A stretch of DNA of 64,000 bases from Candidatus Kuenenia stuttgartensis (GTDB taxonomy: Bacteria; Planctomycetota; UBA11346), in the NCBI GenBank assembly GCA_945876185.1, contig CAMCMZ010000002.1, positions 88,073 through 152,072 of the forward strand, given 5' to 3'. This document shows positions 1 through 8,922 of this stretch, piece by piece. The position numbers were made by a program, and so were the translations under genes. The stretch's first letter is position 1, and each line of letters starts with the position of its first letter. The notes beneath the pieces are model-generated. The model saw only the letters and a program-made list of their open reading frames with translations. It was not told the DNA's origin and did no database searches.

Positions 1-1
1 G

Positions 2-505
2 CTGGATGAGGATCTGGCGCGGCTCTTCGGGGTCACGACCAAGGTTTTCAACCAGGCGGTAAAACGTAACGGCAAGCGTTTCCCCAAGGACTTCCGCTTC
101 CAATTGACCCCTGAAGAAACTGGCCTCTTGAGGTCACAGATTGTGACCTCAAGTCCCCACGGTGGCCGCCGCTACCTGCCGTGGGCATTCACCCAAGAAG
201 GTGTGGCGATGCTGTCTGGCGTGCTGAACAGCCCGCGCGCCATTGCCGCCAACGTCGCGATCATGCGCGCCTTCGTGAAGCTGCGTCAGGCCATTGCCGT
301 CAATGCCGAACTGGCGAAGCGGCTGGCGGTGGTCGAGGCAAAACTGGATCAGCACCGGGCCGAGTTCGGCAAAACCGCATCCGAGACCGCACGTACACTT
401 GCTGAGCACGATGAGCACATCCGCATCGTGTTCGAGACCATCCGCCGCCTGATGGTCGAGGACGACCCCAAGCCACCGGTCCGGGTCGGATTCAAACTGA
501 CGTAG
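2..505 (+). CDS. ORF6N domain-containing protein (5' end cut by window edge)
   Basis: Frame is open from base 2: LDEDLARLFGVTTKVFNQAVKRNGKRFPKDFRFQLTPEE...YLPWAFTQEGVAMLSGVL matches the ORF6N/KilA-N-type domain pattern. Confidence 0.8.
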   Translation: MDEDLARLFGVTTKVFNQAVKRNGKRFPKDFRFQLTPEETGLLRSQIVTSSPHGGRRYLPWAFTQEGVAMLSGVLNSPRAIAANVAIMRAFVKLRQAIAVNAELAKRLAVVEAKLDQHRAEFGKTASETARTLAEHDEHIRIVFETIRRLMVEDDPKPPVRVGFKLT

Positions 506-513
506 GGGCCCGT

Positions 514-1563
514 CTACCCCGCCGCGAACTGCCTGAGAGAGCGCAAATCGGCGCCGTTCATCACCCGGATGTCGGCGATGCCGTGGCGGATCATCGCCAG
601 GCGCTCCAGGCCCATGCCGAAAGCAAAGCCGCTCCACTGGGTCGGATCGATGCCGCCGGCCGCGAGCACGTCGGGATGGATGAGGCCGCAGCCCATGAGT
701 TCCATCCAGCGGTGGTAGCGCACCGACGGATCGGCGCCGGGTGCGCGCACGTCAACATCGAAGCCCGGTTCGACGAAGGGATAGAACGCCGGACGCAGGC
801 GAACCTCGACATCGTCGCGTTTCAGCGCCGCCCCGAGCATGGTGCGGATCGCGCCGACCAGATGCGCGACGGTGATCTCGCGGTCGACCACAAAGCCTTC
901 GACCTGGGTGAAGGTGTTGTCGTGGGTGGCGTCGATGGCCTCATAGCGGAACACCTTGCCGACCACGACGTAGCGGAACGGCTGGTCTTTCGGGAGCTGA
1001 CCTGAGCCAGCGAGCTGATAGATCCGGCTCTGCACCGAACTGGTGTGGGTGCGCAGCAGGCGGCTGTTCGCACCGTGCTGGGGATGGTCGAGCCAGAAGG
1101 TGTCCTGCGCATCGCGGGCGGGATGGTTCTCGGGGATGTTGAGGCGGGTGAAGTTGTAGTCGTCGAGTTCGATGTGCGGGCCGTCGATCACGGCGAAGCC
1201 CATGGAGCGGAAGACGTCTTCGATCTCGTGCGCCAGAACGCTGAGCGGATGCAGGCTACCCGGACGCTGGCGTGGTTTCGGCTCGGTGAGATCGATCGGC
1301 GCGTCGATCTCGACCGCGCTGACCCGCGTCTGGGCCGCCTGCAGCGCGGCCTCGATCGCGGCTTTGCTTGCGTTCAGCTTCGGCCCGAGCACGCGTTTAT
1401 CCTCGGGCGGGGCGCTGCGGAAGGTATCCTGCAGGGCTTTCAACCGGCCCTGGCGGCCGAGGAAGGCAATGCGCACGGTTTCCACCGCAGCGGCATCAGC
1501 GGCGGCGGCGAAACCGGCCTCGGCCTCGGCGCGGGCGAGATCCAGATCGTCGGCAAGGGCCAT
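514..1563 (-). CDS. pheS: Phenylalanine--tRNA ligase alpha subunit
   Basis: Class II aaRS motifs (RPGSLHPLSVLAHEIEDVFRSMGFAV; FGMGLERLAMIRHGIADIR); ATG at 1563 preceded by GGAGGA. Confidence 0.95.
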   Translation of the reverse strand: MALADDLDLARAEAEAGFAAAADAAAVETVRIAFLGRQGRLKALQDTFRSAPPEDKRVLGPKLNASKAAIEAALQAAQTRVSAVEIDAPIDLTEPKPRQRPGSLHPLSVLAHEIEDVFRSMGFAVIDGPHIELDDYNFTRLNIPENHPARDAQDTFWLDHPQHGANSRLLRTHTSSVQSRIYQLAGSGQLPKDQPFRYVVVGKVFRYEAIDATHDNTFTQVEGFVVDREITVAHLVGAIRTMLGAALKRDDVEVRLRPAFYPFVEPGFDVDVRAPGADPSVRYHRWMELMGCGLIHPDVLAAGGIDPTQWSGFAFGMGLERLAMIRHGIADIRVMNGADLRSLRQFAAG

Positions 1564-1573
1564 GAAATCCTCC

Positions 1574-1628
1574 AACGGGCGGGCAACGGGCGGGCAACGG
1601 GCGGGCAACGGGCGGGCAACGGGCGGGG
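1574..1628. repeat. Five tandem copies of an 11-bp unit AACGGGCGGGC
   Basis: Direct read of sequence: aacgggcgggc x4 then aacgggcgggg. Confidence 0.95.
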
Positions 1629-1712
1629 AAACTAGCGCCGGCCGCGTGTTCGGGAAGCGTGCCACCTCGCCGCCATTGCCCGACCGGCCACGGGACTAAC
1701 GTCCCCCTCCTC

Positions 1713-4043
1713 ATGGCGATCGACGTCTTCAAGGACATGAACCCGGAACAGCGCGAAGCGATCGCGCACCTCGACGGATCGCTGCTGGTAATCGCGGGCG
1801 CGGGCTCGGGCAAGACGCGCGTCATCACCCACCGCATCGCCCACATCATCCAGGCCAAGGCAGTGCGGCCCGACCGCATCCTCGCGATCACCTTCACCAA
1901 CAAGGCCGCCGGCGAGATGAAGGAGCGCGTCCACCGCCTGATCGGCCTGCAGACGCCGTGGATCACCACTTTCCATTCCGCCGGACTGCGGTTCCTCAAG
2001 CAGGAATCCGAGCGCCTGGGCTTCGAACATCCCTTCACCGTCCTCGACCAGGATGACCAGGTCCGCATCTACCGCCGCATCATCAAGGAAAACGGCTGGG
2101 ATCCCAAGATCGTCGACGCGAAGAAGGTCCAGTCGCGCATCAGCGCCTGGAAGAACGAACTCAAGGACATCGCCACCTACAATTCCGATGATGAAGAGGC
2201 GATGTGGGCCAAGCGCTGCTGGGAACATTACGCCCGCATCTGCCGCGCCGAATGCCAGCTCGACTTCGACGACCTGCTGGTCAAGCCGGTCGAGCTGATG
2301 GAGCGCGACAAGGATCTGCATGCGAAGTGGGTCGACCGTTTCCCCTATGTGCTGATCGACGAATTCCAGGACACCAACGCGGTGCAGTACCGGCTGGTCA
2401 AGCTGCTCGCGGTGCACCGCAACGTCTGCGCCACCGGGGACCCGGACCAGGCGATCTACGGCTGGCGCGGGGCGGATCTGGGCAACATCCTCACCTTTGA
2501 GCAGGATTTCCAGCCCTGCCGGCGCGTGCTGCTCGAGACCAACTATCGTTCGACCAAGATCATCCTGCGCGCGGCCCAGGGCGTGGTGTCCAACAACGAA
2601 CGGCGAATGGACAAGACCATCCGCACCAACAACGCCGACGGCGAACGCATCCGCCTGCTCGCGGTCGATGACGAATCGGCCGAGGCCTTCGCCGTCGCCG
2701 CCGCGATCGATCGCATGCGCAACCTCGGCCGGCCGCTTAACCACATCGCGGTGTTCTACCGCATCAGCTCGCTCTCGCGTACGCTTGAGGACGCTCTGCG
2801 CCGACGCGACCTGCCGCACCGCATCATCGGCGGCCTGCGCTTCTATGACCGCGCCGAGATCAAGGACGTGCTGGCCTATCTGCGCCTGATGGTCAATCCC
2901 GCCGACCGCACCAGCCTGGCGCGCATCGCCAACGTGCCCCGGCGCGGCCTCGGCCCGGCCACGATCGAAAAGCTGTTCACCCTCGCCGACGATGAACAGG
3001 TTGGTCCGCTGGAAGTGCTGGAACGCGACGACCTGCTCGACCGCATCGCGGTCGGCCGCGCCAGCACCGGCTTCCGCGATTTCGCCCGCATCTGGCGCAT
3101 GCTGCGCGTGGTGCCCAAGGGCGACCCGGTCGCCTGCGTCCGCGCGGTGCTCGGCTTCACCAACATCGAAGAGCACTACCAGCGCGACGACAACGAGGAT
3201 GAATCGGCGGAGGCCTTGCCCGGAGCGAAGCGCAAGGCCGGCGAGGCGGCGGAAAGCGGCACCGAAAAGGTCGCCAACGTGCGCGAAATGGGCAACGCCG
3301 CCGCCGGCTACCGCGAGGCGCACCCCGACGGTGGCCTGAACGGCTTCCTCGAACACGTCGCCCTGGTGACCAGCGTCGACCAGGACGACGACACCGCCGA
3401 CCAGGTCCGCCTGATGACCCTGCACGCCGCCAAAGGCCTGGAATTCCCCGTCGTCTTCATCGTCGCCTGCGAACAGGGCATCTTCCCGCTCATGCGCGGC
3501 GGCCAGATCGCCGACCTGGAAGAGGAGCGCCGGCTGATGTACGTCGGCATCACCCGCGCGATGGAGGAACTGTATCTCAGCCGCGCGCGCCAGCGCCGCC
3601 AGTGGGGCGAGACCAACCAGACCGAGGACAGCCAGTTCCTGATCGAGATCCCCGCCGACTGCTTCACCGACAAGGACGCCAGCACCAACCGTCCGCCACC
3701 GCCACCCAAACGCTGGCAGCGCGGCAGCCAGGGCCGCGGCGCCTATGTGCGCGATGCCGTGCCCGCCGGCCGCCAGCGCGGCGGCGATCCGCGCAGCGAC
3801 TTGCGCGAACCGGTGGGCGATGATCCGCCCGATGCCCAGCACGATCCCGACGACGAACCGGTGATCTTCACCGATGATCCTTTCCGCCCCGGCGACCGCA
3901 TCGTCCACGATATGTTCGGCCAGGGCCGCATCGAACGCCTGACCGGATCATCCGGCAACCGCACCCTGGTCGTGCGCTTCGAACGGCACGGGCGCAAGGA
4001 ATTGGCGTGGGCGTTTGCGAAGGACAAGATCCTGATGCGGTGA
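1713..4043 (+). CDS. UvrD/PcrA-family ATP-dependent DNA helicase
   Basis: MNPEQREAIAHLDGSLLVIAGAGSGKTRVITHRIAHII, LIDEFQDTN, LMTLHAAKGLEFPVVFI; ATG at 1713. Confidence 0.95.
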   Translation: MAIDVFKDMNPEQREAIAHLDGSLLVIAGAGSGKTRVITHRIAHIIQAKAVRPDRILAITFTNKAAGEMKERVHRLIGLQTPWITTFHSAGLRFLKQESERLGFEHPFTVLDQDDQVRIYRRIIKENGWDPKIVDAKKVQSRISAWKNELKDIATYNSDDEEAMWAKRCWEHYARICRAECQLDFDDLLVKPVELMERDKDLHAKWVDRFPYVLIDEFQDTNAVQYRLVKLLAVHRNVCATGDPDQAIYGWRGADLGNILTFEQDFQPCRRVLLETNYRSTKIILRAAQGVVSNNERRMDKTIRTNNADGERIRLLAVDDESAEAFAVAAAIDRMRNLGRPLNHIAVFYRISSLSRTLEDALRRRDLPHRIIGGLRFYDRAEIKDVLAYLRLMVNPADRTSLARIANVPRRGLGPATIEKLFTLADDEQVGPLEVLERDDLLDRIAVGRASTGFRDFARIWRMLRVVPKGDPVACVRAVLGFTNIEEHYQRDDNEDESAEALPGAKRKAGEAAESGTEKVANVREMGNAAAGYREAHPDGGLNGFLEHVALVTSVDQDDDTADQVRLMTLHAAKGLEFPVVFIVACEQGIFPLMRGGQIADLEEERRLMYVGITRAMEELYLSRARQRRQWGETNQTEDSQFLIEIPADCFTDKDASTNRPPPPPKRWQRGSQGRGAYVRDAVPAGRQRGGDPRSDLREPVGDDPPDAQHDPDDEPVIFTDDPFRPGDRIVHDMFGQGRIERLTGSSGNRTLVVRFERHGRKELAWAFAKDKILMR

Positions 4044-4065
4044 TGGCTTGGGTTCCAGGAATTGG

Positions 4066-4443
4066 TCAGATCCGGAAAATGTCCAATTCCAGATCATTGA
4101 TGACGCGAAAATGCTTGGCGTTCCCCGTGCTGAGCACGATTCCACGTTCGACCGCCGTCGCCGCGATCAGGGCATCGGCCATGGTCATGCCGTCCTTGAT
4201 CGCGTGTTCCTCCAGGTAGATGGCCGCGCGGTGGCCGATGTTCTCGCTCAGGGGCAGCACGGGAATGCCCAGGTCGGTCAGGAACGCGGCGATCACCGTG
4301 AGTTCCTTTTTGTCGCGCGCTCCTTGCACCAGTTCCATGTAGGTGATCACGCTGATGGTCGGGGTCGCGTCGCTCTCGATCGCCCGGGCCGCCTTGGCGA
4401 CCCCCCGGAAACACCAGATCAAGACATCAGTGTCAAAGAGCAT
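4066..4443 (-). CDS. PIN-domain (VapC-like) toxin
   Basis: MLFDTDVLIWCFRG... acidic PIN residues, MADALIAATAVERGIVLSTGNAKHF. Confidence 0.85.
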   Translation of the reverse strand: MLFDTDVLIWCFRGVAKAARAIESDATPTISVITYMELVQGARDKKELTVIAAFLTDLGIPVLPLSENIGHRAAIYLEEHAIKDGMTMADALIAATAVERGIVLSTGNAKHFRVINDLELDIFRI

Positions 4444-4702
4444 GCCCGCGTCCCCGGCGCAGGGCGCGGACCTGGGCCGGGACATCGGCAGCATCGGCAC
4501 GATCCGCCCACATGCCGAAGGCGGGATGATCGCTGACGCTGCGCCGGGCTTTTCCGGACTTCCCGCCGATCTTGCTGCCGCCGGCCGCGACCAGGATGGC
4601 CCGTTCCTTGCCGCGATGGAGGATGGTCACCTGCCCCTGGCGATCGAGGGCGCGCAGCACTTCCGGCATGCGGCGGCGGAGATCGAGGATGGTGGCCTGC
4701 AT
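4433..4702 (-). CDS. Antitoxin, Phd/YefM-like, partner of the PIN toxin
   Basis: MQATILDLRRRMPEVLRALDRQGQVTILHRGKERAILV; overlaps the toxin start. Confidence 0.75.
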   Translation of the reverse strand: MQATILDLRRRMPEVLRALDRQGQVTILHRGKERAILVAAGGSKIGGKSGKARRSVSDHPAFGMWADRADAADVPAQVRALRRGRGHAL

Positions 4703-5157
4703 GACAGTGCTCCGGTGTACACTCGGAGTGTGCAGTTCAGCGATTCCCGGGCAAGGTCGGGTCGAACCGGGCCAGGTAAAAATCAGCCTAAAATTCGCAA
4801 ACGAGCCTCGCATTTTTCAGCAAGTTGGCACGGGTAATAGGGTTGGTGAATTTCCCGCGGGCACCAATCGGGTGAGGAGATCGGATCGGCCTTCCCCGCC
4901 TTGAACGCGGGCCACACCGATCATCGTCCAGACCGATGCGCCAAAAAATCCAGCAAAAATCGCAAGTGCGCCCCAGATGCAAGGCGGGAGGAAGGAGTTG
5001 GGCAGCGCCGCGTCGGGACGGGTGAGGCCATACGGCTTCCTGGCCCAGAAGGAAGACCTGACGTCAACCCTCGTTCGGTGGCGGCGACAATCACCCGTCC
5101 TGACAATGACAACTGACGACCAACGCAGCAGGTGGGGTGCAATTGCGATTTTTAGAG

Positions 5158-5799
5158 TCAGCGCGCCTCGACCACCAGATCGTCGAACAGGATCGGCTTG
5201 CCACCGACCGGGATGCCCCAGGCGACGGCGCGGCCGGCGGGCAGGGGTTTGTCGAGGGTGGCGGTGATGGTCGCGGTGGCAGGTTCGGGCTGGCCGTCGG
5301 CCCAGACTTTTCCCTCGACGGTGACGCCGCCATTGGAAATGGAACGGGTGGTGATGGCGAAGCGGGTCCAGGTCGCCGTGGCCCAGGTGGGGTAGGGGAC
5401 GGTGGCGAGCACGGTGTCGCCCTGGGCGATTTCGACCGCGTCCTTGGCGGTCGCCAGGCGCACGGTGGCGCCGCTGACGCCGTTGAGGCCGATCCCGAAC
5501 GTCGGCGACTGGCGGCCTTTCTTCTCGGCCTTGATCTTCAACCGTGCGGTGGCGGCGTCCTTGCGCTGCGGTCCGAAAAGCACGCTGTAGGTGTCGAGCG
5601 GGGTCGGCGTCAATGCCAAGGCCTTGCCGGCGCCGTCCGCGACCAGGGTGTACTCGCCGCTGCACATGAGGTCGTCGGGCACGGCCTCGAGCTTGTCGAA
5701 GTTCTCGGCATAGAGCGGTGCGGCGTCACCGGCGCGGAGGCCGCAGACCGACAGTGCGGCGCAGCAGGCGAGGGTGAGGATGGGAAGAGATGGGCGCAT
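5158..5799 (-). CDS. Secreted hypothetical protein
   Basis: Signal peptide MRPSLPILTLACCAALSVCGLRAGDA; beta-rich body; no family recognised. Confidence 0.65.
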   Translation of the reverse strand: MRPSLPILTLACCAALSVCGLRAGDAAPLYAENFDKLEAVPDDLMCSGEYTLVADGAGKALALTPTPLDTYSVLFGPQRKDAATARLKIKAEKKGRQSPTFGIGLNGVSGATVRLATAKDAVEIAQGDTVLATVPYPTWATATWTRFAITTRSISNGGVTVEGKVWADGQPEPATATITATLDKPLPAGRAVAWGIPVGGKPILFDDLVVEAR

Positions 5800-5849
5800 G
5801 GGAGATTCCTCAAAGATAGGAGGGATGTGGAAGGAAGCGGGAGGAGATA

Positions 5850-5990
5850 GCCACAAAGAGCACAAAGGTCACAAAGGGGGGGAAAAGAAACAGGCGCAGT
5901 GAACGCAGGACAGGGAGATGGCAACCGAATGGGGAGCGGTATGAATGCCGTCATCCACAACCCTTTGTGAACTTTGTGCCCTTTGTGGCC
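5850..5990. repeat. Inverted repeat element, copy A of the GCCACAAAGAGCACAAAGG family
   Basis: Left arm gccacaaagagcacaaaggtcacaaagggg (5850-5879); right arm ccctttgtgaactttgtgccctttgtggc (5961-5989) is its near reverse complement. Confidence 0.9.
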
Positions 5991-6008
5991 AATCCATCTC
6001 CCGCGGAT

Positions 6009-7280
6009 TCATAGCCGGATCCAGCGTTTGGACTTCAGCTCCGGTCGCGGCAGGGTGCCCGGCGAAACCGATCGCACCGGGATGCGCAGCGACAGCGCGG
6101 CGCGCAGTTCCTCGTGCAGGCGCTGGGCGAGCTGGTCGCCGTCGGCGCCCGGCTGCGGTTCAGATTCGACGGTGAGTTCGAGCATGCCGCGCTCGCTGGC
6201 GAGCAGGCAGCGGAACTCGGCGAGTTCACCGAATCGCCGCGCCACCGATTCGATAGCGGCGGGCCAAACGTTGATGCCGCGAATCACCACCATGTCGTCG
6301 CTGCGGCCAAGAATGCCGCCGTCGAGCGCAAGATGCGCCACGCCCTCCGGCGGTTCAGTGGCCGCGCGCACCAGATCACCGGTGCGGTAGCGCAAGAGCG
6401 GCGAGCCGAGACGGCCGAGGTTGGTGAGCACCAGTTCGCCAATCGCGCCGGCTGGCACCGGCGCCAGGGTCGCGGGATCGATGATTTCGGCGATGTAGGA
6501 CGTTTCCAGGATGTGGAGGAATCGTGGATGTTCCACGTTCTGCCACGACACCGGGCCGATCTCGGTCATGCCGTGGTGGTCGACGACCACCGCGCCTGGC
6601 CAAAGACGGTTCAGGATGGCGCGGGTCTCGGGAATGCTTCCGCCGGGTTCACCGGCGACAAACAGGCGGCGCAGGGTCGGCACCGCGATGCCCTCGGCCT
6701 GCGCCGTCTCGCCCAGTCGAATTGCATAGGTCGGGGTTGCGAGCAGCACCGTGACGCCGGCATCGCGCATGAGTTCCAACCGGGCGCGGGAACTCAGGCC
6801 ACCGCCGGGCAGACAGCAACAGCCCAGGCGAGCGGCGGCTTCGAAGGCGGTCCAGAAGCCGAGGAAAGGCCCGAACGAAAATGCTGCGAAAACCCGGTCA
6901 TTCCGGCCGATTCCCACAAAGTGCAGGAAGCGCACCCAGTTGCCGAGCATCCATTCCCAACTGGAGGCGGTGTCGAGCCAGCGCAGTGGCACCCCGGTCG
7001 AACCGCTGGTCTGGCAAAAGCGCGAGTAGCGGCCGAGGTCGTAGGTGAGGTTGCTGCCGAACGGAGGATGGGCGCGTTGATCCGCAACCAGTTCCGCCTT
7101 GGTGGTGAATGGGAAACGTGCGTGGAAAACAGCACGATCGCAGGTCGCGGTCGTCAATCCGGCCTGGCACAGCTTCGTCGTCCAGAATGGATTCGCGCCG
7201 TCGATTTCGCGCAACAACGCTGCAAGCAGGCGATCCTGCTCCTCACGTATCAATTCGCGGGTTTCCACGCTGCGCGGCAT
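6009..7280 (-). CDS. PaaK-like AMP-dependent acyl-CoA ligase
   Basis: FCQTSGSTGVPLRWLDT, YRTGDLV, GRSDDMVVIRGINVWPAAIE, C-terminal PRPELKSKRW. Confidence 0.85.
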   Translation of the reverse strand: MPRSVETRELIREEQDRLLAALLREIDGANPFWTTKLCQAGLTTATCDRAVFHARFPFTTKAELVADQRAHPPFGSNLTYDLGRYSRFCQTSGSTGVPLRWLDTASSWEWMLGNWVRFLHFVGIGRNDRVFAAFSFGPFLGFWTAFEAAARLGCCCLPGGGLSSRARLELMRDAGVTVLLATPTYAIRLGETAQAEGIAVPTLRRLFVAGEPGGSIPETRAILNRLWPGAVVVDHHGMTEIGPVSWQNVEHPRFLHILETSYIAEIIDPATLAPVPAGAIGELVLTNLGRLGSPLLRYRTGDLVRAATEPPEGVAHLALDGGILGRSDDMVVIRGINVWPAAIESVARRFGELAEFRCLLASERGMLELTVESEPQPGADGDQLAQRLHEELRAALSLRIPVRSVSPGTLPRPELKSKRWIRL

Positions 7281-7283
7281 GGC

Positions 7284-7850
7284 TCAGCGCGTCGACGCAA
7301 CGCTGGATACTGGTGCTTCGGGCGCCTTCACGACCTCGGCTGGCTTCTTGGGCGGTGGATTTGCGGGCTTGTAGAGCGACACCAGCGAGGCACCGGCAAT
7401 GGCGAGCAGGATACCGAGCACGAACTGCCAGCGGATCGCGCCGAGTCCCTCGGCGGGCGGATGCAGGATAATCGCGGTCACCGCGTTGATGATCGGTGCC
7501 CCGGCGAAGACGATAGTCATCACCACCACCGGGTTGCCTTTCGCTCCGAAGGCGAGCAGCACGCCAAGGGCGCCGATCGCGCCCACGATGCCAGCCGCCA
7601 GCGACCACCACAGGCCCTTGCCGGGATAGCTCCAGTCTGCTCCGTTCATCCACAGGATGGCGAGCGGCGCGAGCACGGCGGTGAGAAAGTAGGCTACGCC
7701 GACGATGAGGAACGCTTTGATGCGGCCGTTCGCGGGATCGGCCATGCCGAGCTGGCCGGTGTGAAGAAGGATGCCGTAGACACCCCACGACACCACGGTG
7801 GTGAGGGTGAAGACGATCCAGAGGGCGGGATTGGTGAGGGCGGAGGGCAT
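7284..7850 (-). CDS. EamA/DMT-like membrane protein
   Basis: Multiple TM helices; WGVYGILLHTGQ...VGAIGALGVLLAFGAKGNPVVVMTIVFAGAPIINAVTAI. Confidence 0.65.
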   Translation of the reverse strand: MPSALTNPALWIVFTLTTVVSWGVYGILLHTGQLGMADPANGRIKAFLIVGVAYFLTAVLAPLAILWMNGADWSYPGKGLWWSLAAGIVGAIGALGVLLAFGAKGNPVVVMTIVFAGAPIINAVTAIILHPPAEGLGAIRWQFVLGILLAIAGASLVSLYKPANPPPKKPAEVVKAPEAPVSSVASTR

Positions 7851-7870
7851 GGGGTCCTTTTAGGCTTCGA

Positions 7871-8305
7871 TCAAAAGGGGAAATCGTCGTTACGTGATAC
7901 ACGCTCGACTTCCCTGTCCTTTGAAAACAGGGCGAAAACATCAGACATAATCCGATTGACCGAAGCCACTCGGTCAACCGCAATCACCTTCGTGAGTTTT
8001 CTCCAACTCCAGACCTTATCTTCGGTCACCGAGGACATGACAGCATAGTCGTGCACATTTCCCGCCTCATCTGGACGGCAATACACGGTGAGTCCAAGGG
8101 GAATCGCCAGGCCCTTGACCTCAATCCACCAACCCCAGTCCTCATTGCAAAACCAGGGGATGTCGTGGTCTGCTTCTCTCAGGTTGTCCTGAAGGTACTG
8201 GCAGATCGCCCGTCCATACATCCCGGGATTGACCAGTTCCTCGTCCTCTCCAGGCATCTTGTGAAATTTCCTGGTATGGATGGCAACGCAGATGCCAGGG
8301 ATCAT
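7871..8305 (-). CDS. Hypothetical protein
   Basis: Open frame with ATG at 8305; no family recognised. Confidence 0.45.
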   Translation of the reverse strand: MIPGICVAIHTRKFHKMPGEDEELVNPGMYGRAICQYLQDNLREADHDIPWFCNEDWGWWIEVKGLAIPLGLTVYCRPDEAGNVHDYAVMSSVTEDKVWSWRKLTKVIAVDRVASVNRIMSDVFALFSKDREVERVSRNDDFPF

Positions 8306-8348
8306 GGGATGACCAGTCCGTCGCATCGGCCCACGTCGGCACCACCAC

Positions 8349-8457
8349 GTAGCGCCGGCTTCAGCCGGCATGGACGGTGGGCTTCAGCCCACCGATCGCT
8401 GGTGCAAACTTGTGGCGACTGAAGTCGACACTCCGAGCCGGCTGAAGCCGGCGCTAC
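8349..8457. repeat. Intergenic hairpin cluster with TTCA/TGAA loops (REP-like)
   Basis: gtagcgccggcttcagccggc (8349-8369) and its exact reverse complement gccggctgaagccggcgctac (8437-8457), with ggtgggcttcagcccacc between. Confidence 0.9.
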
Positions 8458-8485
8458 GGAAGGCAGATCCGGGGAAATCACCGCT

Positions 8486-8914
8486 TCAACCTGCCACCGT
8501 CAACTGCTCCGCCCACGCCGGCAACGGCTGCGAGCGGATCTGCCCATCGACGCGCCCAACCGGGACGACGACCAGGCGGCCGGTGGCGAGGGGCGGTTGG
8601 CTTTCCTCGCCGGGACGGGTGAACGTGAAGCCGTAGGTGATCGCGCGCTCTTTCTTCTCCAACACGCTCAAGGTCACCGCCACCTCGTCATCGTAGCGCA
8701 GCGGGCGGCGGTAGTCGCACTCGGCGTGCACGCGCGGCCAGCCGATCACGCCCTCGGGCGCGTCTTCGCCGGGATGGACGCTGGCGCCGAGCGAACGCAC
8801 GAAGGCGTGCTCGCAGGCCTCCATGTAGCGGAAGAAGACCGAGAAATGCACGATCCCGGCCATGTCCGTTTCGTGGAACTCGACCCGGCGCAGGTGGGTG
8901 AAGGTGGCGGGCAT
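8486..8914 (-). CDS. Hotdog-fold acyl-CoA thioesterase (4-hydroxybenzoyl-CoA thioesterase-like)
   Basis: RRVEFHETDMAGIVHFSVFFRYMEACEHAFVRSLG is the typical YbgC/4HBT signature. Confidence 0.9.
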   Translation of the reverse strand: MPATFTHLRRVEFHETDMAGIVHFSVFFRYMEACEHAFVRSLGASVHPGEDAPEGVIGWPRVHAECDYRRPLRYDDEVAVTLSVLEKKERAITYGFTFTRPGEESQPPLATGRLVVVPVGRVDGQIRSQPLPAWAEQLTVAG

Positions 8915-8922
8915 GGGCGGGG

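Noticed and set aside
1632-3908. 758-aa minus-strand ORF
   Set aside because: Antisense shadow of the UvrD-like helicase; no recognisable domains.
4788-5150. Possible small membrane protein on the minus strand (PCIWGALAIFAGFFGASVWTMIGVA)
   Set aside because: Hydrophobic stretch only; no convincing start codon, RBS or family support.
5850-5990. Small ORFs with LCALCGYLLP / FVLFVAIP-type translations near the inverted repeats
   Set aside because: They are translations of the 9-bp repeat arms; composition is explained by the repeat, not by coding selection.
6114-8048. 644-aa plus-strand ORF
   Set aside because: Shadow of the PaaK-like and EamA genes and their spacer.
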